From Candidatus Heimdallarchaeota archaeon (GTDB taxonomy: Archaea; Asgardarchaeota; Heimdallarchaeia; Heimdallarchaeales; Kariarchaeaceae): a stretch of DNA of 16,880 nucleotides. The translations under genes were made by a program, and so were the position numbers. Below the pieces are notes generated by a model. That model made no database searches, was not told the origin of the DNA, and worked only from the letters and a program-made list of their open reading frames with translations. Numbering within the stretch: the first letter of the stretch is position 1; each line of letters opens with the position of its first letter. Location: positions 1 through 16,880 of the forward strand of contig JAOUKW010000037.1 in NCBI GenBank assembly GCA_029882335.1. Reading direction: 5' to 3'. Shown here piece by piece: positions 1 to 6,437 of this stretch.

Positions 1-1
1 G

Positions 2-1291
2 AAAGTTAAATATGAACTAGCTGGACCTACTAACATACTAGCTATAGTCTATGCTATGAAAAGTGAATTTGATTTAGCTTTACAACTTCTAAATAAATGT
101 GTTAATATATATGAAGAAGTTGATAACAATATCCAATTAATTAAAATTAGTAATAATATAGGACAGCTTTATAATTTAAAAGGTGATTCAGAAAATGCTT
201 ATAATTCATATCAAAGAGCTTTAAACTTAAGTAATATTGAAAGTTATGATGCATTTTTAGGCCCAATCAATTTAAACATGGGTCTATATCATTTTAGTAA
301 AGGAGAATTAGATAAGGCACTTTCATACTACAAAGAAAGTCTGCCATATTCCGAAAAAAAGGGAGATAAAAGAGGTATGGGAATGGCCATAAGTAATATA
401 GGAAATGTGTATGAATATACTGGTGATTTAGATGATGCTAGTGAATATTACAGCAGAGCTTTAGAACTATTTGAGGAAATGAATATCACACCACAAATTG
501 CAGTATGCTTACACAATATGGGAAATGTAAATCAATTCAAAGAAGAATATGAAAAAGCACTTGAATATTATAATAGAAGTCTAACCATGTTTGAAGAACT
601 AGAAAATTATAATTCTGCTGCAGAAACATACTATAATATAATTAAAGTATTGATTGAACAAAATAAAATGGCAGATGCACAAGAAATTCAAAATAAATTA
701 GTCATGCTGAATCAAGCTCATGACCATAAATTAATTAATTTAATTACAAGGATGTCTGAAGCTTCAATACTAAAAATGAGTGAACGAGTTATACAGAAGG
801 CAAAAGCGCAAGAAATATTACAAAATATTGCAAATGAAGAAGTCATTAATTATGAATACACAGTTACAGCAATGCTTGATCTTTGTGAACTATTATTGAT
901 AGAATTAAGAATTTCAGAAAATGAAGTGGTTTTAAATGAGATAAAATCTATATTGGATAAAGTAGCCAGTCTTGCTGATGAGGAATTAGTACAATCCACT
1001 CGAACACCATTATTAATTCGAGTATACATGTTCCAATCAAAAATGGCACTTATGGATCTAAATGTAAACGAGGCAAGAAAAACATTGAAGAAAGCCAAGA
1101 AAATTGCGGTTGAGAAAGGTTTATTACAACAGTTGGAAGTAATTACAAAAGAAGAAGAATCAATGGATGCAGAAATGAATAAATTAAAAGAACTAGTTGA
1201 CAATAATGCATCGTGGTATGATAGATTGAAACAATCAAAAATGGCGGATTATCTAAAAGAAGCACAACAAATTGCCAGAGCGATGGATTAA
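2..1291 (+). CDS. TPR-repeat protein, 5' end outside the window
   Basis: The reading frame is open to the left edge (codons from nt 2 read through to the ATG at 56 with no stop), so the gene starts upstream and that ATG is probably internal. The visible 429 codons hold about six tetratricopeptide units: a partial one at the edge, then units at about nt 131-232, 254-358, 371-481, 488-598 and 605-712. Each shows the usual small/aromatic spacing (NIGQLY, NMGLYHF, NIGNVYEY, NMGNVNQF, each followed by an ALxYY-type second helix). The C-terminal 180 residues are charged and helical without a domain I recognise. No membrane segment or signal is visible. TPR arrays bind other proteins; the partner cannot be told from here. 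It ends about 100 nt before the small Lrp-type gene and is probably transcribed separately from it. Confidence 0.85.
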   Translation, partial: KVKYELAGPTNILAIVYAMKSEFDLALQLLNKCVNIYEEVDNNIQLIKISNNIGQLYNLKGDSENAYNSYQRALNLSNIESYDAFLGPINLNMGLYHFSKGELDKALSYYKESLPYSEKKGDKRGMGMAISNIGNVYEYTGDLDDASEYYSRALELFEEMNITPQIAVCLHNMGNVNQFKEEYEKALEYYNRSLTMFEELENYNSAAETYYNIIKVLIEQNKMADAQEIQNKLVMLNQAHDHKLINLITRMSEASILKMSERVIQKAKAQEILQNIANEEVINYEYTVTAMLDLCELLLIELRISENEVVLNEIKSILDKVASLADEELVQSTRTPLLIRVYMFQSKMALMDLNVNEARKTLKKAKKIAVEKGLLQQLEVITKEEESMDAEMNKLKELVDNNASWYDRLKQSKMADYLKEAQQIARAMD

Positions 1292-1340
1292 TTAGAGCAA
1301 AACCAATTCAAATCAAATAAAAAAAAATCAAAAAATACTA

Positions 1341-1350
1341 ACTATAAAAG
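1341..1350 (+). promoter_or_regulatory. Probable TATA box of the RAM-domain gene
   Basis: ACTATAAAAG lies in an A-rich spacer. Archaeal transcription usually starts about 25 nt downstream of the box centre, here near nt 1370. That leaves a leader of about 23 nt before the ATG at 1395 and puts the ATG at 1365 upstream of the transcript, which helps decide the start of the next gene. Inferred from pattern only. Confidence 0.4.
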
Positions 1351-1394
1351 ATATTAATATAACTATGAAAAGCATATATGCTATAAGGGATTAT

Positions 1395-1625
1395 ATGGCA
1401 AGTGCTTATATTTTAATCAACACAGAAGTAGCAAACGAGATAGAAGTCTTGGAGCTCTTGAAAAAATACCCAGAGGTAAAAGAGGCTCACATTGTTTATG
1501 GAGTCTACGATATTATAGCACAGCTAGAAGCTGAAACCTTGAGGGATATCAAAGAAGGAATTCTCAACGAGATCAGAAAAATAAAGAAGATTAGAAATAC
1601 AGTTTCCATGATTGTAGCAGAGTAA
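1395..1625 (+). CDS. Stand-alone Lrp/AsnC ligand-binding (RAM) domain protein
   Basis: A 76-residue protein made only of the RAM (regulation of amino acid metabolism) domain found at the C-terminus of Lrp/AsnC regulators. It has the beta-alpha-beta-beta-alpha-beta pattern: AYILINTE, a helix, a KEAHIVYGVYDIIAQLEA hairpin, a second helix, and the final RNTVSMIVAE strand. There is no helix-turn-helix. Such minimal proteins are common in archaea, form octameric rings and bind amino acids or modulate full-length Lrp proteins; which one here is unknown. I chose the ATG at 1395 because AAGGGA (1385-1390) precedes it and family members begin at this point. The in-frame ATG at 1365 would add ten residues (86 aa) but lacks a ribosome site and would lie before the predicted transcript start. 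The stop is only 4 nt from the convergent surE stop. Confidence 0.85.
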   Translation: MASAYILINTEVANEIEVLELLKKYPEVKEAHIVYGVYDIIAQLEAETLRDIKEGILNEIRKIKKIRNTVSMIVAE

Positions 1626-1629
1626 TATT

Positions 1630-2430
1630 TTAAATTATATCAGAAAGATCTAATTCATTTATTTTTTCTTGAAGTTCAGAATTTATATTTAATAAACCCA
1701 GGTAACCTATCGGAGAGATTGTTATTGATTTTGTTTCGTACAAAGCATAACAATCTTTTGAAATATCAAAATCATTTCTTTTATCACCCCACAACCAGTA
1801 ATATCGTTCTCCCTTGGGATCAACTCTTTCTACTAGATAATTTTTATACTTGTAAGTATCTGGCTGAACAATTTCTAATTTTGTTCCTTTATGTAGTATA
1901 TTTGGAAAATTTATGTTGATAAATAATATTTGATCCCAAAATTCCAATGGCATTTTCATGAATAGATTGATTATTTTAACTGAAATTGCTGCAACCTTAT
2001 TGATTTCTCCTGGAAACTCATCTGAAAAAAAGTATTCCTCGGGAACATCCAAGGATATTGCAAAAGAAGGAATATTTTGTAATCCAGCTTCAATAGCCAC
2101 TGCAACTGTACCACTAGTAAGTATACTATGTATTGAACTGTTATCCCCTGCATTAATACCACTTATTACTAAATCAGGTCTACCAAATAAATGAAGATAA
2201 AGAATAATAGAATCTGCTGGAGAGGAATTATATGCCAAACAAGGATATCCCGATTTACTTGTAACATTATTAATCCTAATTGGTTTATGGAAGGTTAATG
2301 ATTTTGATCTTGCACTTTGCTGTTTTTCAGGTGCAATAACTGTCAATTCACCCAGATCTTTCACCTTTTGAATTAGAGCATCAATTCCAATACTATTTAT
2401 TCCATCATCATTACCAATCATTATTTTCAT
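1630..2430 (-). CDS. surE: 5'-nucleotidase / survival protein SurE
   Basis: A SurE-family metal-dependent phosphatase that dephosphorylates nucleoside 5'- and 3'-monophosphates. Starting at the ATG at 2430 gives 266 residues. The numbering then matches E. coli SurE: the metal-binding Asp8-Asp9 of the N-terminal NDDG motif, Ser39 in the APEKQQS loop, and the metal-binding Asn (Asn93) of SGINAGDN. The YNSSPADS and TSGTVAVAIEAG motifs of the family are also present. An in-frame ATG at 2451 would add seven residues (MHILKSL), unusual for the family; a TATA-like box at 2480-2489 predicts transcription near 2459, which favours the start at 2430. It lies downstream of the DDAH-like and MFS genes on the same strand and converges on the RAM gene with a 4-nt gap. 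The physiological substrate cannot be told. Confidence 0.92.
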   Translation of the reverse strand: MKIMIGNDDGINSIGIDALIQKVKDLGELTVIAPEKQQSARSKSLTFHKPIRINNVTSKSGYPCLAYNSSPADSIILYLHLFGRPDLVISGINAGDNSSIHSILTSGTVAVAIEAGLQNIPSFAISLDVPEEYFFSDEFPGEINKVAAISVKIINLFMKMPLEFWDQILFININFPNILHKGTKLEIVQPDTYKYKNYLVERVDPKGERYYWLWGDKRNDFDISKDCYALYETKSITISPIGYLGLLNINSELQEKINELDLSDII

Positions 2431-2479
2431 AAGACTTTTCAAGATATGCATTATTATTTACTTTCGTATTCTAACTGAT

Positions 2480-2489
2480 AATATATACA
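2480..2489 (-). promoter_or_regulatory. Possible TATA box for surE
   Basis: On the minus strand TGTATATATT lies between the end of the DDAH-like gene and surE. The expected transcript start is near 2459, giving a leader of about 29 nt to the ATG at 2430. It suggests surE may have its own promoter besides any read-through from upstream. Pattern match only. Confidence 0.35.
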
Positions 2490-2498
2490 ATGAATTTG

Positions 2499-3251
2499 CT
2501 AAAATAATAAACTTAAACAGGTAATAGCACCTTCACACAATTGAAATTCAGATAAATTAATCTGTACAATATCAAATCCATAATCCTTTATTTTTTTACC
2601 AATCTCTTCACTATCTTGAGGTAATATTACTGTTTCACCAATTGTAAGTGAATTTGCTGCAGCTTTTTCCTTTTCAGATACAACAAGTATTGTTTTATTG
2701 TGAAGAAAGGATGTGGTACTATATTTTTTAGTACTTATAAATAAATCATCTGTAATATTTGTAATATAACTCTTTAAATGGATAATTTCGGGATCTTTGA
2801 TAACTAATGATTGTATGTCCAATAAAGTGTTAATTTGATTAATCCCTTCAATATTTGTTCTTTGTGAATTACCAATGATTAAATTATCTCTTAAATGAAT
2901 TATATCTCCACCTTCAATTGTTCCCGAAGGTTGAATTCTTTGTATATCGAAAAATTCAGCCAAAACATCCCCTACACTTTCCACTTCTTCTCTCCTTGAA
3001 ACTGCACCCATTCGTGTCAAAATTACTTTATTATTGAATATAACTGCATTGTCTTCCACAAAACAAGAATCAGGAAGGTCAATTTCATCCAAGATGATCA
3101 ACTCCAATCCTAATTCTGACAATATACTTCTATATGATTTATGTTGATCTAATGCTTTTTCAAAATTTAGATATTTTATATTTGGATGACTGCTAATACA
3201 ATTTAATAGTGATTTTGTAGGTGGTCTGACTAATGCCTTTTCATATTTCAT
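2499..3251 (-). CDS. Dimethylargininase-like hydrolase (DDAH, arginine deiminase superfamily)
   Basis: A 250-residue guanidino-group hydrolase of the pentein fold. The residues that define N(omega),N(omega)-dimethylarginine dimethylaminohydrolase are in place and nearly in the same positions as in the Pseudomonas enzyme: Asp61 and the Glu66-Asp67 pair in PDSCFVED, Arg86, catalytic Glu113 in IEGGD, Arg131, catalytic His158 in IIHLKS, and the nucleophile Cys245 in the C-terminal AITCLSLLF. The expected reaction is hydrolysis of asymmetric (mono- or di-) methylarginine to citrulline plus methylamine or dimethylamine. A related guanidino substrate cannot be excluded. The ATG start has AGGAAG upstream with about 7 nt spacing. 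It lies 63 nt after the MFS gene and about 50-70 nt before surE on the same strand, so co-transcription is likely. No ornithine carbamoyltransferase or carbamate kinase gene is nearby, so a classical arginine deiminase energy pathway is not indicated. Confidence 0.82.
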   Translation of the reverse strand: MKYEKALVRPPTKSLLNCISSHPNIKYLNFEKALDQHKSYRSILSELGLELIILDEIDLPDSCFVEDNAVIFNNKVILTRMGAVSRREEVESVGDVLAEFFDIQRIQPSGTIEGGDIIHLRDNLIIGNSQRTNIEGINQINTLLDIQSLVIKDPEIIHLKSYITNITDDLFISTKKYSTTSFLHNKTILVVSEKEKAAANSLTIGETVILPQDSEEIGKKIKDYGFDIVQINLSEFQLCEGAITCLSLLF

Positions 3252-3299
3252 AAGTAAACTTCCTACACTTTTTTATTAAATATTATTGAATTAAACTCT

Positions 3300-3324
3300 A
3301 AATGATTATAATTCCTAATCATTT
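3300..3324 (-). repeat. Perfect 9-bp inverted repeat at the MFS/DDAH junction
   Basis: AAATGATTA (3300-3308) is the exact reverse complement of TAATCATTT (3316-3324), with a 7-nt loop. The dyad straddles the MFS stop codon (TAG, complement of 3315-3317). In RNA it would fold into a hairpin without a U-run directly after it, so it could be a processing or attenuation element or a weak terminator. In sequence this AT-rich, chance is not excluded. Confidence 0.35.
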
Positions 3325-4520
3325 TTGGTTGGAACTTTTAAAAAATAAAACGCTATTGGAAATATGCTGATAAAGATAATTGACGCAAAATAAAATGGAT
3401 AAATTATATTTATGTCAAATAGCATACCACCTAGTAATGGACCAATTATTCGCATAAATGCAGCAGAACTATGTTTTTTACCCATTATTGACCCTTGTTC
3501 TGTTCTTGGGGATTTCTTACTAATAAGACTGGTGATTAACGGATTAATTAATGCAATTCCGAGCATTATTGGTGTATTTGTAAGAAACATCCAATAAAAT
3601 GAAGGGGCTACAGGTAATAATATAAAACCTAGAAAACATAAAAACAATCCAACTTTTACCAAAAATTCTTCTGAAAAACGTTTCAGTAACGGATTAATTA
3701 ATATCGTTTGACTTAGGAAAAGAATAGTTCCTGTGTACGTATAATACCATCCTAATTGTTTTTCACGAACAGTAATATCCTTTTCAGGAGCGTATAGGGC
3801 AAAAGCAGTAATATAATTACTGAATGCTAAACTAGTAAAAGCAAAGATAATAATTAAGAGTAAAACACCAGGATACTTATTTCTATCTAGCAGACTTAAA
3901 ATAGATAAATCTACTTTACTTTTTAATCGAAGATTTCGGTCTTCATTATTTAGAGATTCAGGTAATAAGAAATACGCTGAAAATAGATTTAATATTGAAA
4001 GGGACGCTGCTAAAAATGAAGGTAATATGTATCCAGATATACCTAAAATTGTATGATCTGCCAATAATCCACCAACTGCAGGTCCTAGTGCAAAACCAAG
4101 ACCAAATGCAGCTATAATTAATCCAAATCCTCTACCTCGATCTTTCTCAGATGTGGTATCAGAAATATACGCATATGAAGTAGGTATGGTTGCAGATGTA
4201 AATATACCGGCAATTGATCTAGCTAAATAAATCATAAACAAATTTTTTGCAATCCCAAATATACTAAAACCAATTGCAGACCCACCTAGACCAATCAGAA
4301 TTACTGGTCTCCGACCAACTTTATCAGATAAATTTCCCCATAAAGGGGAAAATATAAATTGCATCAACGAATAAACAGATATGATTAGTCCATATTGAAA
4401 TCCATTAGCACCGAATGAATCCGCAAAAAATGGAAGAATAGGAATTATTATACCAAAACCAAATAAATCGATAAACACAGCTATAAATAAAACAAACAGA
4501 GATCTATTATTTGTTTCCAA
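3315..4520 (-). CDS. MFS transporter, DHA1 (TetA/Bmr-like) drug/proton antiporter family
   Basis: A 401-residue integral membrane protein with about 12 hydrophobic segments, the standard size for 12-TM major facilitator antiporters. It carries Asp18 in the first helix followed by GFGIIIPILP (typical of the DHA1 family), motif A between helices 2 and 3 (GNLSDKVGRR, residues 62-71) and motif C in helix 5 (GFALGPAVGG, about 140-149), a signature of exporters. It probably exports a small organic molecule in exchange for protons; the substrate is unknown and TetA-like similarity does not prove drug resistance. The start codon is TTG at 4520, supported by AGGAAG 7 nt upstream and a TATA-like box at 4551-4563. 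It is followed by the DDAH-like gene and surE on the same strand, so the exported compound might relate to methylarginine products; this is inference. Confidence 0.88.
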   Translation of the reverse strand: METNNRSLFVLFIAVFIDLFGFGIIIPILPFFADSFGANGFQYGLIISVYSLMQFIFSPLWGNLSDKVGRRPVILIGLGGSAIGFSIFGIAKNLFMIYLARSIAGIFTSATIPTSYAYISDTTSEKDRGRGFGLIIAAFGLGFALGPAVGGLLADHTILGISGYILPSFLAASLSILNLFSAYFLLPESLNNEDRNLRLKSKVDLSILSLLDRNKYPGVLLLIIIFAFTSLAFSNYITAFALYAPEKDITVREKQLGWYYTYTGTILFLSQTILINPLLKRFSEEFLVKVGLFLCFLGFILLPVAPSFYWMFLTNTPIMLGIALINPLITSLISKKSPRTEQGSIMGKKHSSAAFMRIIGPLLGGMLFDINIIYPFYFASIIFISIFPIAFYFLKVPTKND

Positions 4521-4550
4521 TAAACTACTTCCTATTTATATCCTTAAAAT

Positions 4551-4563
4551 CCGATATATAAGA
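4551..4563 (-). promoter_or_regulatory. Probable TATA box of the MFS-DDAH-surE unit
   Basis: The minus strand reads TCTTATATATCGG, ending about 31 nt before the TTG start of the MFS gene. The predicted transcript start near 4532 leaves a very short leader containing the AGGAAG ribosome site. It lies in the 88-nt gap after the XRE-CBS gene, suggesting that the MFS gene has its own promoter. Confidence 0.4.
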
Positions 4564-4608
4564 ATACCCTAGTATATCTAGAATTCAATTACATAATGAA
4601 ATCCTAGA

Positions 4609-5169
4609 TTATAAAAATAATAAATCAGCTTTAGTGATAATCCCATCCAAATTTCCATTATGTATGATAATGACACCACCAAATCTCCGTAATAAAGGAG
4701 TAATTTCAGTTATTTTAGTTCCATACGGTACTGTTGGAAGTGATTTATCCATAATGTCCACGACTTTTTGCTCTTTTAGAAGAGCTAAATTATGATAACT
4801 ATCAAACAAATCTAATGCTCGATTTTCGGATATGGTTCCAATCATTGTTGATTTTCGTACTACTGGAATTTGAGATATAGAATATTTTTTCATGATTTCA
4901 AGGGATTGACCAAATGACACATCTTCTGTTACAGTTTTAACAGAGCGTGTCATAACTTCCTCTACATTTGGATCAAATTTTAATTCTTCATTCATTAGAA
5001 CCTCAAAAATCTTTGTTGCTATTTCATACGAAGGAATTTGACTACCATTTTCATACTTTGTTATTGCAGATTGTGAGATATTTACTTTTTCTGATAACAA
5101 GGATTGAGACCAACCTATTTTTTCTCGAATTCTTTTTATTTCTCGTAAATTAGGAAACATAATATTCAT
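4609..5169 (-). CDS. XRE-type HTH transcriptional regulator with C-terminal CBS pair
   Basis: A 186-residue cytosolic regulator. Residues about 8-60 form an XRE/Cro helix-turn-helix (IREKIGWSQSLLSEKVNISQ, then SAITKYENGSQIPS, the recognition-helix signature). Residues about 70-122 and 130-186 form two CBS motifs (each with a VxxIM/VMT start, an IPVV or IIIHN core, and GxI followed by a helix). This layout matches an archaeal family of predicted regulators (COG3620-like). CBS pairs usually bind adenosyl ligands such as AMP, ATP or S-adenosylmethionine, so DNA binding is probably ligand-controlled. The gene is divergent from metF-metK across a 277-nt spacer with inverted repeats, so control of itself and of the metF side is a reasonable guess. 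The alternative ATG at 5160 removes three residues and fits family starts equally well; neither has a clear ribosome site. Confidence 0.88.
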   Translation of the reverse strand: MNIMFPNLREIKRIREKIGWSQSLLSEKVNISQSAITKYENGSQIPSYEIATKIFEVLMNEELKFDPNVEEVMTRSVKTVTEDVSFGQSLEIMKKYSISQIPVVRKSTMIGTISENRALDLFDSYHNLALLKEQKVVDIMDKSLPTVPYGTKITEITPLLRRFGGVIIIHNGNLDGIITKADLLFL

Positions 5170-5216
5170 CTCTTATCTTCAGAATAATTAGTACAATAGT
5201 ATTATTCAATAGTTCT

Positions 5217-5226
5217 AATTTATAAA
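5217..5226 (-). promoter_or_regulatory. Probable TATA box of the XRE-CBS regulator gene
   Basis: The minus strand reads TTTATAAATT. The predicted transcript start is near 5196, giving a leader of about 27 nt before the ATG at 5169. It sits in the divergent spacer shared with metF. Confidence 0.4.
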
Positions 5227-5240
5227 GTCCTATTTTTAAT

Positions 5241-5256
5241 TATTCCTATTGGAATA
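5241..5256. promoter_or_regulatory. Candidate operator: 16-bp inverted repeat
   Basis: TATTCC-TATT-GGAATA has perfect 6-bp arms and a 4-nt spacer. It lies just upstream of the TATA box of the XRE-CBS gene (5217-5226). XRE regulators often bind such short dyads next to their own promoter, so this is a candidate autoregulatory site. No second copy was found elsewhere by eye. Confidence 0.3.
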
Positions 5257-5352
5257 TATAGTAATAAATCGTAATGATAAGGATTATTAAACACAGAAAC
5301 TATATTAATGTATGAAGAAATTATTTAATCAATATAAATTAATATATTATAA

Positions 5353-5366
5353 TTTTGATATCAAAA
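5353..5366. promoter_or_regulatory. Candidate operator: 14-bp perfect palindrome
   Basis: TTTTGATATCAAAA is a perfect palindrome located 18 nt upstream of the presumed metF TATA box. Its position suits an activator or repressor site for the metF-metK-aro unit. AT-rich sequence makes short palindromes common, so this is a candidate only. Confidence 0.3.
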
Positions 5367-5369
5367 ATA

Positions 5370-5383
5370 TTCAAATGATTGAA
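5370..5383. promoter_or_regulatory. Candidate operator abutting the metF TATA box
   Basis: TTCAA-ATGA-TTGAA has 5-bp perfect arms and ends directly where the presumed TATA box (5384-5392) begins, over the position of the BRE element. It shares TCAA/TTGA elements with the palindrome at 5353-5366, so the two may be paired sites for one regulator. A protein bound here would be expected to block TFB/TBP. Confidence 0.28.
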
Positions 5384-5392
5384 CTTATAAAT
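5384..5392 (+). promoter_or_regulatory. Probable TATA box of the metF-metK unit
   Basis: CTTATAAAT is centred near 5388. The predicted transcript start near 5413 leaves a leader of about 34 nt that contains the AGGAGA ribosome site (5433-5438). It is the best TATA match upstream of metF. Confidence 0.4.
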
Positions 5393-5446
5393 CATCATGC
5401 AATTATAGGCTGTAAGCTAGACATTCAATAACAGGAGATAATTAAG

Positions 5447-6403
5447 TTGAAAATATCTGTAGAAGTAGAGCCACCTCATGGAATTTTTACTTCAGAAAAA
5501 CAATCAAATAAAACAATAGAGGATGAAATTAATGAATATTTACCATATGTTGAGTTAATTTCCGTTACAAATAGACCGGTTTTTGGATTGTCAGCAATTA
5601 CAATGGCCAAAAGAATACAAAAACATATTTTAATGTTAAACAAAACCATGCGCATAAGTCTACATTTGACAACTAGATTATCACATTTTGATACATTTAG
5701 AACCATACTTGATGCTGAAAGAATGGGATTATCGGATTTATTACCAGTTTTAGGAGACCCTAGAGGACCAAAAGATGAAAACTATTTTGATAATGGATTT
5801 GATATTTTAGGTTTTACTGCATACCTGAAAACAGGAAAAACAAATCAATTAAGCGAGAAATATCAACTGTTATTACAGCAGGGAAAACTTGTTCCTCCAA
5901 TTGATAATGCAAAGTATAAAGTAGGAAGTGTGATTGATCTCAATCCTGTAAAAGTACTAAAAAATGGTAAAAAAATAAATATTAGAGAAAAGCAAATTCA
6001 GTTTGCCAAGAAAAAAGAAGAGCTGGGAGCAGAATATTTGATTTCGCAGGCAATATATGATCCGCAATATTATTTAGATTTCATATCGGAATCAGATATT
6101 AATATTCCAATCGCTGTTGGAATTTTACCTGCACGAAACAGATTAATTGACTTGTTTGGAATTCCAATTAATCCACTTTATAAAACCCAACTTAGATCTC
6201 AATTTACATCTAAAGAAGAAAAAATAATGGGAAATAAAATTACTATGGAAGTTGTTAATCAATTAAAGGACGAGGGAGTTAAATGGATCCATATTTATTC
6301 AATTAGTGATCCGTTAAATTTTAAGCAAATTTTGGGAATTGAAGATATAATTCAGTCTCAAGATCGAACCAATTATCAAGGAATAAATCAGATACAAGAT
6401 TAA
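5447..6403 (+). CDS. metF: Methylenetetrahydrofolate reductase (MetF)-like protein
   Basis: A 318-residue single-domain TIM barrel resembling the flavoprotein methylene-tetrahydrofolate reductases, which make the 5-methyl donor for methionine synthesis. Visible family features in order: VEVEPP with Glu6 at the place of the catalytic Glu28 of E. coli MetF; a THLT-like LHLTTR strand; LLPVLGDPRGP with Asp104 matching the folate-binding Asp of LRGDPP; GAEYLISQAIYD, like the GADFAITQ strand; and IPIAVGILPA, like the IPIxPGIMP strand. The start is TTG, chosen because AGGAGA lies 9 nt upstream and it places the first beta strand correctly. Sequence similarity to textbook MetF is moderate, so the C1 carrier (folate or pterin) and the electron donor remain open. 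It precedes metK by 34 nt, linking it to methionine and S-adenosylmethionine supply. Confidence 0.75.
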   Translation: MKISVEVEPPHGIFTSEKQSNKTIEDEINEYLPYVELISVTNRPVFGLSAITMAKRIQKHILMLNKTMRISLHLTTRLSHFDTFRTILDAERMGLSDLLPVLGDPRGPKDENYFDNGFDILGFTAYLKTGKTNQLSEKYQLLLQQGKLVPPIDNAKYKVGSVIDLNPVKVLKNGKKINIREKQIQFAKKKEELGAEYLISQAIYDPQYYLDFISESDINIPIAVGILPARNRLIDLFGIPINPLYKTQLRSQFTSKEEKIMGNKITMEVVNQLKDEGVKWIHIYSISDPLNFKQILGIEDIIQSQDRTNYQGINQIQD

Positions 6404-6437
6404 GGTTTCTTGATATAATTAATTAAAGGAGATAAAT

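Noticed and set aside
850..1203. Opposite-strand ORFs inside genes (for example 850-1203 minus, 3412-3597 plus, 12673-12900 minus)
   Set aside because: They lie fully inside well-supported genes, show no domain pattern and are low-complexity complements of the coding frames.
5312..5431. A 39-codon ORF (MKKLFNQYKL...) in the spacer before metF, a possible leader peptide or small protein
   Set aside because: It has no ribosome site, covers the presumed metF TATA box and transcript start, and a frame of this length is expected by chance in such AT-rich DNA.
5393..5446. A SAM or other riboswitch in the metF leader
   Set aside because: The predicted leader is only about 34 nt, with no room for a known SAM aptamer and no convincing helices.
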